This document shows positions 56,813 through 64,000 of a stretch of DNA of 64,000 nt, one piece after another. Positions within the stretch are counted from its first letter, which is position 1. Every line of letters begins with the position of its first letter. The notes under the pieces were generated by a model. That model was given only the letters and a program-made list of their open reading frames with translations, searched no databases and had not been told where the DNA came from. The DNA is from Chelydra serpentina (taxonomy: Eukaryota; Chordata; Testudines; Chelydridae). The DNA lies in NCBI GenBank assembly GCA_037349315.1, contig JBAIAC010000004.1, positions 25,299,001 through 25,363,000 of the forward strand, given 5' to 3'. The translations under genes and the position numbers were made by a program.

Positions 56813-58205
56813 TATACCCAACTGACCACAGATAAAAGGTGCTGCTCCACGTACAGTCTCTTCACCCTTTGCCCTTATGCTGGGATCCAGAAGGAGAGGT
56901 GTCAGCACAGAGCCTTTATACCAGCTCTGCATGACCCAGGGATTCCCTTTATACAGTGGCAATCCTTAGGGAGCTGTGTAAGTCAGCTTCTGATCTGGTG
57001 ATTCAAAGAACTGGGAATTGGGTGCTCAGGTCCAGATCCTTTAAGGTATGTAGGCACCTAGTGCCCATTGAGTTCAGTCAATCAGATGTTCTTTCTCTTA
57101 CAAAAATGTTGCAACCCCCTCTCCTCCCCTTGTAAATAAAAAGGCTTTCAAAGGCTATATCAAAGAAGATTCCATTTTGAGATTCCTCCTTCTATACCAC
57201 TTTTAGCAGCTTCCCCCTCCTGCTCAACCCTTAATTTCCTGTCTCAGTATTACATAAGCAGCTACTATATGAGGGAAGTAATTTTCATGCAATAAACCTC
57301 TGGAGTTTCAATTCACAGTCTCCAACTTCAAACAGCTGTAGCCTGTGTGAGCTAGAGCCATGACATTTTAGATATGCTTCCCATTTCCTAAGATGATTTG
57401 TGTACAAAATGTTAAGGGCTTGAGTGTAATAGCTTTGATACCACCGGGTTGAAAACAAAAAGCTGTGCTGAGATAAGAGCATTCAGTGGCTGTTCAGACT
57501 GTGTTTTTCTTGGACACCTGCCTACCTCAATCAACCCACAAAATTCAAAACATTGTGGCCATTTAAAAAAGGGAAAGGAGGTTTTGAACAGATGCTTAGT
57601 ATTTTCCCCTATGATCCCTGCCCTAGAGTAGGGGAATTAAAAGCCTATCTGGAGAGGGGAGTAATATATCACTGTGTAACTACACAGTTTGCAGGTACTT
57701 AAAGTCCAGATCTTCAAAGGTATGTAGGTACCTAGCTCCCACTGATTTCCATGGAGTTAGACACCTAACTACCCTGAGGACCTGGCCCAATATCATTCTT
57801 GAAAATGGGATTTAAGCTCCTCAATCACTTAAACACCTTTAAAATTTTTACCCGTGATGTTATTCCACTCGTGTATCCAATGCCCTGGAAAAAGCTACAA
57901 GGTCAGACCCAGGCCAGGGGGACGACTCCATACAATGGCCAGAGTCATCAAGGTTTGATGTGGGCATGGGAAAGAGCAAAGCCAGGAACCTTTCATCAGG
58001 GTTTCCTCATGAGAGCAGGGGACAGTCTCAAACACAAGAGCCCCTTTTAAGTCCACTCCAAAGACAACGGATCCCTCCGCAACCCCATCCAAGTTGGGGG
58101 AGTCTTTTTTTTTTTTAATATGATCCTCTATTATGACGTTTTTTAAAAGTGTCCATGCAGCTTGCAGGCATTTTGCTCTTGTGACTGCCCCTTTTAATTT
58201 CTGTT
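56813..58205. other. No gene recognised apart from hairpin repeats
   Basis: Unique-looking; 57028-57075 is a left-arm fragment of the hairpin repeat at 57706. Confidence 0.5.
57706..57785. repeat. Palindromic MITE, CCAGATCTTCAAAGG type
   Basis: The left arm CCAGATCTTCAAAGGTATGT ... CTAGCTCCC (57706-57740) is complementary to the right arm TGGAGTTAGACACCTAAC ... GAGGACCTGG (57752-57785), an imperfect 34-bp stem around an 11-base loop. Confidence 0.7.
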
Positions 58206-58683
58206 TAACTAGTTGTGACATTGCACTCCATATGTTTTATGGAAATATGCTTATGAGTGTGAATATAATGTAACTGGAATATGCTTCATGCAAAAGGTCA
58301 CTTGTAAGGTATCATAACAAAGCTTATAACCTACTGAATATATTACTCCTATTTGTATGCAGGTATCATTCTTGTATGTGAAGCTAGAAATATAAAGTAT
58401 AACTCTGAGGTCCTATTGTAATTATGCAAAGTGTGGGCATTAATGGTGGTTTAGAATCTTGATGGCTCCCATTAACTAGGACAATTGGTTGTAAATGATT
58501 TATTTGCCTGCAAACCTTCCTGTGTACCTGTGGGCCAGCCCATGGGGAATGGAGGCTGGGGTCTTACAGTGACATGTGACCATGTCACCTGATAATGAAA
58601 TCCATCTTAAATCTGGTACTTTTCCGTTTAGAAGGAGGGGTGGGGACCCAGAAAGACAAAAGATTCCTGCCTTGTGCCAAAGC

Positions 58684-58690
58684 TATAAAA
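58684..58690 (+). promoter_or_regulatory. TATA box of LTR family A
   Basis: TATAAAA, about 470 bp into the LTR, followed downstream by AATAAA in the proper order for an LTR promoter. Confidence 0.65.
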
Positions 58691-59005
58691 GGGGGGTGGA
58701 GCAGGACAAAGGAGGTTGTCAGTCATCAGAAAGTCCCTGTTTACCACCTAAGATGTCTGCTGGATCTAACAAAGACTGTACCAGGAAAAGGATTGGGCCC
58801 AGACTAGGAAGGAGACTAGTCTGTGAAAGAAGCTTATTGGAACATCTCTGAGGGTGAGATATTACCTGTAATCAGTTTAATGTATAAGGCTTAGACTTGC
58901 GTGTTTTGTTTTATTTTGCTTTGTAACTTACTTTGTCCTGGCTGTTATTACTCGAAACCCCTTAAATCCTACTTTTTATACTTAATAAGATCAGTTTTGT
59001 TTATT

Positions 59006-59011
59006 AATAAA
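59006..59011 (+). terminator. Polyadenylation signal of LTR family A
   Basis: AATAAA within TTATTAATAAACCC, about 320 bp after the TATA box. Confidence 0.6.
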
Positions 59012-59639
59012 CCCAGAGTAAGTGATTAATACCTGGGGGAGCAATCAGTTGTGCATATCTCTCTATCAGTGATATAAAAGGGCGAACAATTTACCAGTTT
59101 ACCCTGTATAAGCTTTATACAGAGTAAAATGGATTTGATTGGATCCCTTTGGGAGCTGGGTGTTGGAGACAGGTAACCGGATGAGCTGTTTTCAGTTAAG
59201 TCTACAGCTTTGGGCACGAGGACCAGACCCTGGGTCTGTGTTGCAGCAGGCTAGCGTGTCTGGCCCAACAAGACAGGATTCTGGAAGTCCCAAGCTGGCA
59301 GGGAAAACAGGCTCAGAGGTCATTTCAGCACATCAGGTGACAGTCCCAAGGGGGTCTCTGTGACCGAACCCGTCAGACTACTTTCCTTATTTTTGCGTAC
59401 TTGCTGAAATGCTACTGTGGTGGGCTTCTCTGGTATTTTCCCCAGCACAAGGATGTTAAATTTAATTACATCATGGTCAGCTACATTCACCTCTTGCTGT
59501 GCTCCATTTAAGATTAAATCAAGAATTACCTCAAGAATTACTAACCATGACAATCTCTTTACAGTAACACACATCACTGAATTTTATCATTTGTGTTCAA
59601 TTCTGGGCTCTGAACTATTTCTCTGAGTGAGCTGGTCTG

Positions 59640-59815
59640 AGCAGATAATTGGGAGCCAGGAAAACCACAGTCCTTAAACCTGATTCGGACACTGATTCCC
59701 TCAGTGACCTTGGTCAAGTCCCTTCACCTCTCTGAATCCATTTCCCCATCTGCAAAATATGTGTAGTAATATTCAATGACCTGCTTCTCAGAGGGTTTAT
59801 GATGATTCCTTAGTT
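59640..59815 (+). mobile_element. MIR/CORE-SINE-like fragment
   Basis: GGGAGCCAGGAAAACCACAG, CAGTGACCTTGGTCAAGTCC, CTTCACCTCTCTGAATCC and TTTCCCCATCTGCAAAAT follow the MIR order on the + strand. Confidence 0.85.
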
Positions 59816-60205
59816 ATTGATTGGCCAGAAATTTGAACAAGGTAGAAACTATAGCCCGAATTCTGCTCCTGATTTCCACTGAACAAGATTAGATTCCATT
59901 TCAGTGATAATATGGGTGAGAAGGTAGTCTTGCCTCTGTGCCTATTTAGTCTCTGCTGAGACTAATAGGAGTGTGAATGGTGGTAGTGGCTCTTGTAGTA
60001 ATCTGTTCAATAGTTCCTTGACAGATATTATCAATTAATAACACCAAGATCAACAAACAGACATTTAATGGCAGTAATAGATGGCAACTACCAACCTGAA
60101 TTAGATTCCAACCAGCGAAGTAGAAGAGAAAATGGATTTTTACCATACAAGGCTCTGGAACCTGAGCCAGTTACTTTTTAAACACTTTCTCTGACCCACT
60201 TTACT
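59816..60205. other. No gene recognised
   Basis: Unique-looking sequence; 'CTGCTCCTGATTTCCACTG' near 59866 hints at an eroded hairpin repeat. Confidence 0.45.
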
Positions 60206-60210
60206 GTATC

Positions 60211-60532
60211 TCATAGACTCATAGACTTTAAGGTCAGAAGGGACCATTATGATCATCTAGCCTGATCTCCTGCACAATGCAGACCACAGAATCTCTCCCA
60301 CCCACTCCTGGAATAATCCTCTCACCTTTGTCTCAGCTGTTGAAGTCCTCAAATCATGGTTTAAAGACTTCAAGATGCAGAGAATCCTCCAGCAAGTGAT
60401 CCATGCTGCAGAGGAAGGCGAAAAACCTCCAGGGCCTCTGCCAATCTACCCTGGAGGAAAATTCCTTCTCGACCCTAAATATGGCAATCAGCTGAACCCT
60501 GAGCATGTGGGCAAGACTCACCAGCCAGACAC
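60211..60532 (-). mobile_element. CR1-type LINE 3' region, reverse
   Basis: TCATAGACTTTAAGGTCAGA, AGAATCCTCCAGCAAGTGAT and CTGGAGGAAAATTCCTTCTC parallel the first half of 45744-46382 closely. Confidence 0.9.
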
Positions 60533-60604
60533 CTACATATCTTTGCCATGCAAGTAGTCCCATAGATTTCAAGGGGACCATTCATGAATAAAAGTATGCA
60601 AGAC

Positions 60605-61692
60605 TTTAAGGCCCAGATCCACAAAGGGACATATCCATTGTTACCCTGAGCATTATGGTGCCTAATGTTTAGGCACTTAGAAAAATCACAGGAACAACAC
60701 TACAATCCACCAAGCCTGGGTTAGGTGCCTAGACTTCTATGCAATGAATGGGGAGAGATAGGTGCTTTAGAACACAATTCACAGAAGTTAGCACACTAAG
60801 CGAGGAGCTTCCTAAATTAGCCGGTTGGAGATGCTAATGACAAGGGTGTGACCTAAACCCCACTCCTCTCGCAGAGATAGGCACCAATACCCAGGCTGCA
60901 GGGAGGCGCCTGTCTCTGGTTAGCAATCTATGAACGGAAACCTGCTGCCTGTACTCAGGCAGCTCAGGCACCTAAGCCCAGGTCTACACTAACCCCCCCT
61001 GTCGAACTAAGATACGCAACTTCAGCTACGTTAATAACGTAGCTGAAGTCGAAGTACCTTAGTTCGAGCTTACCTGTGGTCCAGACGCGGCGCGCAGGCT
61101 CCCCCGTCGACTCCGCCTACTCCACTCGTCGAGCTGGATTACCAGCGTCGACGAGGGAGCACTTCCTGGTTCGATTTATCGCGTCTTGACAAGACGCGAT
61201 AAATCGAACCCAGAACATCGATCCCGCGCCTCTGACGCGACGGGTAAGTATAGACCTACCCTAAGACATTTGTCGTGGGAATGAGTTAGGCAGCTGCCTT
61301 GCTCTGCACAAAATGACCAGAAGAGATGACCATCTTATAACTTTCAGCCCAATGATTAGTCACCTGGGATTTTGGGGATGCAGATTTAGTTTCCCCCCCT
61401 CCCTGCCACAGAGGGAGAAAAGATCCGAACAGGTGCCTCCAACCACGGTGATTAGGAAATCCTGATGTAAGGCTCCTTCAGCCTCTCCTGTTGAAGCTGT
61501 TCCACTGTGAATAAATAATTAAAGAGTGGCTGGGGACTGGAGCCAGGGTCTCCCGCCTTCCAGATGTGTGCCTGAACCACAGCACTACAGCGTCAGTCTC
61601 ACTCTCTCGCTGTGCTCCAATGCCTATTTCAGTATTTATCCACAGTGGAACAGCCATTGGCCTAGAGAGAGAGAGTGTGACTCTGTAGTCCA
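60605..61692. repeat. TAGGCACCTAA-type interspersed repeat with nested hAT element
   Basis: GGCCCAGATCCACAAAGGG, TGCCTAATGTTTAGGCACTT, TTAGGTGCCTAGACTTC and CAGGCACCTAAGCCC recur in a pattern typical of a reptilian DNA repeat. It is interrupted at 60979-61259 and then carries two overlapping inverted repeats at 61496-61689. The boundaries are rough. Confidence 0.5.
60979..61259. mobile_element. Palindromic non-autonomous hAT-type element, copy 2
   Basis: Flanks CCTAAGCC (60971-60978) and CCTAAGAC (61260-61267) agree at 7 of 8 bases. Ends CAGGTCTACACT and AGTATAGACCTAC are inverted repeats. Two strong stems are present: ACTTCAGCTACGTTA against TAACGTAGCTGAAGT, and a perfect 20-bp stem with arms 61168-61187 and 61191-61210 (3-base spacer). 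Copy 1 at 33418-33708 shares the same plan. No coding capacity. Confidence 0.88.
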
Positions 61693-61699
61693 ACCATTC

Positions 61700-62490
61700 T
61701 TCCTCTCTTTGTTAAGCAAGTCAAATCCATAGAAATGGGGCACGATTTAACCCTGTAGGCTGATGGGAAAGTCAGAACAAGTAAAATGAGAATGTATGAA
61801 GCAATGAGGGGGGAAAATACTTGAGAGAATTTTGCATATGGGACCTTTGGGGGCCAGGTTGTCATAAGATCTGCCCTGGCTTCTGCTGGCACAGTCTTTG
61901 CCAGTGGAAAAACCTCCAGGTCAAGGGAGAGTTGCAGGGGAACAAATAGCCTATAGCCACCTTCTCCTAGTGTCTTGTAGCTCCAACAGTGGGCAGTACT
62001 AGCTGGAGTAGAGCAAGGGTAATGCACTTGGGGGATTCAGTACTTCAATACCAAGACATGACAGTCTCCGCTAAGGTTCCTGTGCATAGTAAATCTGTCA
62101 ACTCCCAATCGAATCCATTGGGGCAGGGATAGAGGCAGTGGCAGCATCTCTTGCCCTCCATGCTGGGTGTGAATCCCTTGCTGAGGGCAACAGTACTTCC
62201 TAGTGCAAGGCGGTGTAGCTTGCACCTGAGCCACCAAGAGAGAATGTAGCCTGGATGGCAATCATTGGAGATGTGGTTTTTAAATAAAATTAATTGGTTT
62301 GTAGGCACAGTGACAATTATAGCAAGTTTCCAGAACATTCCATTTAACAATTAATCTAGTCACCCCGATTTCAAGGACAAAGTCAACAAGCAGAGTTTGT
62401 ATTGATGGGCCTTTGCATAACCCCATATAGACGAATTCAGAAAGAATGACATTTACCTCACTAACCACAGAGCCATTAGCATGGTTGTGT
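61700..62490. other. No gene recognised
   Basis: Reverse frames at 61662-62027 (121 codons) and 62045-62350 (101 codons) contain no motif I know. They may be eroded repeat, as they sit between repeats. Confidence 0.4.
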
Positions 62491-62499
62491 TGATTGAGC

Positions 62500-62720
62500 T
62501 GGATGTTGTTTCCATACCTGGGGCTGTCCTTCCAGCTGTGCAACACAGTTCTTCACAAAGTCGTGGACACACACCCTTGCGGCATGGCACCATTCGACAC
62601 GGTCAGTCACTAGTTGCTTAATATAGTCAGAAACATCTGTCTTGTGCAGATACTGTTTCAGAGAATTTTTGAAGCATTTTGTCTGCCATCCATGCTTATT
62701 GTTGCTAGAGCTTAATTTGG
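62500..62720 (-). pseudogene. Non-LTR retrotransposon C-terminal remnant
   Basis: The reverse frame at 62476-62778 reads NKHGWQTKCFKNSLKQYLHK, then TDRVEWCHAARVCVHDFVKN. This matches the 'G.QKxRYKDxLKxxL' and 'DRxxWRxxxxxxxxxFE' blocks at the extreme C terminus of ORF2 in several non-LTR clades. It may be the same class as the fragment at 12660-13190, which carries the preceding blocks. The frame is intact over about 70 codons but nothing else of the element is present; the Gypsy LTR begins 26 bp beyond. Confidence 0.6.
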
Positions 62721-62745
62721 AATATAGAATGTTTCGATAGACAGG

Positions 62746-63304
62746 TGTCACGGAGTGTGGGGGAGTCAGCGCCTGCACCCCTCTTCCCCGGATTCACTGG
62801 GAGTCTCAGCCAGCCAGTAGAACAGAAGGTTTATTAGAGATGCCAGGAACACAGTCCAACCAGAGCTTGTCAGTACATCCAGGACCCCTCAGCCGGGCCC
62901 TTCCGGGGGGCAGGGAGCTTAGACCCCAGCCCGGGGGCTCCCTGCATTTCACCCCAGAGCTCCAAACGGGGCAGGGAGGCCAGACCCTGTCTGCCCTTTT
63001 TCCTTCTTCCCCAGCCAGCTCCAAACTCAAACTGTCCAGCCCCTCCTCTCTCCTTTGTCTCCGTCCCAGGCCAGGGAGGTCACCTGATCCCTTTGTTCCA
63101 ACACCTTTAGCTCTCACCTTTGCAGGGGAGGGGCCGGGGCCATCAGTTACTAGGATACAGAGTGTCGGCCCTTCTCTGTGTCCAGGCCCCTCTGTAACAA
63201 TCATGCACCCTTGTCCCACCACCTAGATACTCAAGCACTGCATAGGGAAACCGAGGCACCCACACAGTACTCAGGGAAAACATTAACAGTCCTAGTTCAT
63301 CACA
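62746..63304 (-). mobile_element. 3' LTR of a reverse-strand Gypsy element
   Basis: Read on the - strand the LTR begins TGTGATGAACTAGG and ends CTCCGTGACA, the TG...CA form. AATAAA lies at 62830-62835 (- strand). It is followed inward by a purine-rich tract and damaged pol, so this is the 3' LTR; the 5' LTR lies outside the window. CCTCCCTGCC/GGGGCAGGG-rich composition gives open frames on both strands (62806-63226) that are not genes. Confidence 0.85.
62830..62835 (-). terminator. Polyadenylation signal in Gypsy LTR
   Basis: AATAAA on the - strand, about 85 bp from the outer LTR end. Confidence 0.6.
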
Positions 63305-63318
63305 TCTCTCCCCCCTTC
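63305..63318 (-). promoter_or_regulatory. Polypurine tract of the Gypsy element
   Basis: GAAGGGGGGAGAGA on the - strand directly abuts the LTR, the expected plus-strand primer site. Confidence 0.8.
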
Positions 63319-64000
63319 GAGACCGAACTGAGCGGGGTCACTTAGCCAGTGACCTGGGGAAGTTCGAACCCGGTTACACCAGGCCGTTCCAGTTCGACGT
63401 GTTCCCTTAGGTCGGGTGTGCTTGATGGCACCCGCAGGCCGTATGTGGGAAGGTTTATGTGGCCCGTGCCCTTTTCCCATCCCAAAACCCCTGGGGTTCA
63501 AGCTGAGATTAGGTCTTTTCCCAGCGCTCCAGTCTGGAGGGCTGTAATTCGGGCTCTCTTGGTTAAGAGCCTCCCTCTTGATCTGGTCCCCTCTCTGACC
63601 ACGTGTCTCTGTCACCAGCCACTCAGCATCGGCCCCTTTTCCTGGATGCAGCCACGTCGGGGCGAGGTGGTGAATATACACCGTAAAGCGCCACCCAAAT
63701 AGATCCGGCTGCTGCTTCTTAAGGGCCTGCACCATGGCCAGGCATTCCCTCTCTATGGCCTGACCGTTCTGCCTCCAGGGCAGCAGCTCCTTGCTCAGAT
63801 ACCCGATGGGGTGTCTGTACAGGGCTTGGCCCGGTCTGGGTTTACTCGATCTATTGGGCCCTGGATTAGAGCCTCCTTCAGCGCACAGAGAGCCCTCTGA
63901 CCCTGCTCGGTCCAGACTGCCTCATCTGGCTTCCCCTTCTTACCTAGCTCTGTGATGGGGGCAGCTAGGGAGCAAAAGGGGGGTACAAACCTCTGGTAGT
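63319..64000 (-). pseudogene. Gypsy-type pol remnant: RT thumb to RNase H, integrase missing
   Basis: From the right edge the - strand reads YYQRFVPPFCSLAAPITELG, KKGKPDEAVWTEQGQRAL and ALKEALIQGP, the end of a Gypsy RT. After a frameshift, HPIGYLSKELLPWRQNGQAI, ERECLAMVQALKKQQPDLFG and WRFTVYIHHLAPTW are RNase H blocks. The usual VYTDAS-type segment that should lie between them is absent. In the late TDH block the aspartate is replaced (YIHH). Only about 370 bp separates RNase H from the polypurine tract, so the integrase has been deleted. The element continues beyond 64000, so its gag and most of RT are not visible. Confidence 0.85.

Larger units (their letters stand above)
58214..59377 (+). 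mobile_element. Solo LTR, family A, second copy
   Basis: Starts TGTGACATTGCACTCC and ends CCGAACCCGTCAGA, flanked by CTAGT (58209-58213) and CTACT (59378-59382), a 5-bp duplication with one change. TATAAAA at 58684-58690 and AATAAA at 59006-59011 give U3 of about 500 bp, R about 320 bp and a U5 rich in GACAG/CAAG words. It matches 19465-21196 along its length, and no internal region adjoins. It probably derives from an endogenous-retrovirus-like or Gypsy element; without internal sequence I cannot decide. Confidence 0.88.

Noticed and set aside
62806..63226. Overlapping ORFs of 128 and 138 codons on opposite strands
   Set aside because: Both lie inside the Gypsy LTR and reflect its GC-rich composition.

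Overview
The window reads as intergenic (or possibly intronic) DNA from a reptile, most probably a turtle; a crocodilian is the main alternative. I recognise no host protein-coding exon, no free-standing RNA gene, no CRISPR array and no bacterial-type operon. The case for a turtle-like genome is the mix of repeats: CR1 LINE 3' ends with the ATTCTATGATTCTATG tail, a decayed Tx1-clade L1 LINE, a tRNA-derived SINE, Penelope-like elements, Gypsy and ERV-type LTRs, many ancient MIR/CORE-SINE fragments, and numerous short non-autonomous hAT elements with 8-bp target duplications. Organism and repeat family names come from memory of motifs, not from a database search.

Layout. 1-1000: a GC-rich hAT element carrying an internal 46-bp minisatellite. 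1000-6410: a Tx1-clade LINE relic on the + strand (ORF1 zinc knuckle, endonuclease end, reverse transcriptase, post-RT region, 3' UTR). It is interrupted by a tRNA-derived SINE that itself carries a hAT element, and further on by a CR1 tail. 6400-19460: mostly old, AT-rich unique sequence with scattered hAT elements (10202, 16287), CR1 pieces and one further LINE fragment (12660). 19465-21196: a solo LTR with a 5-bp target duplication and a hAT insertion. 21200-33000: sparse repeats plus a second LTR family (27548). 33000-37000: two Penelope-like 3' ends, one arranged head-to-head, each with hammerhead-ribozyme-like cores, and one interrupted by a palindromic hAT element. 37000-48300: MIR, CR1 and small palindromic elements. 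48300-57000: a second member of the 27.5-kb LTR family, three hAT elements with perfect duplications, an AC microsatellite and a TA-flanked element with a G-rich minisatellite. 58214-59377: a second copy of the 19.5-kb LTR family. 60200-62700: CR1, a second palindromic hAT copy and a LINE tail. 62746-64000: the 3' LTR and damaged pol of a reverse-strand Gypsy element that runs off the window.

Nearly all open reading frames here are chance or transposon-derived. The longest, in the first kilobase, exist only because a stop-poor 46-bp repeat is read in every frame. The most interesting material is structural: nested insertions that give a relative chronology, hammerhead-like motifs in an inverted Penelope copy, and four hAT insertions sharing a CTYTARRG target. 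No undescribed biological system is claimed.
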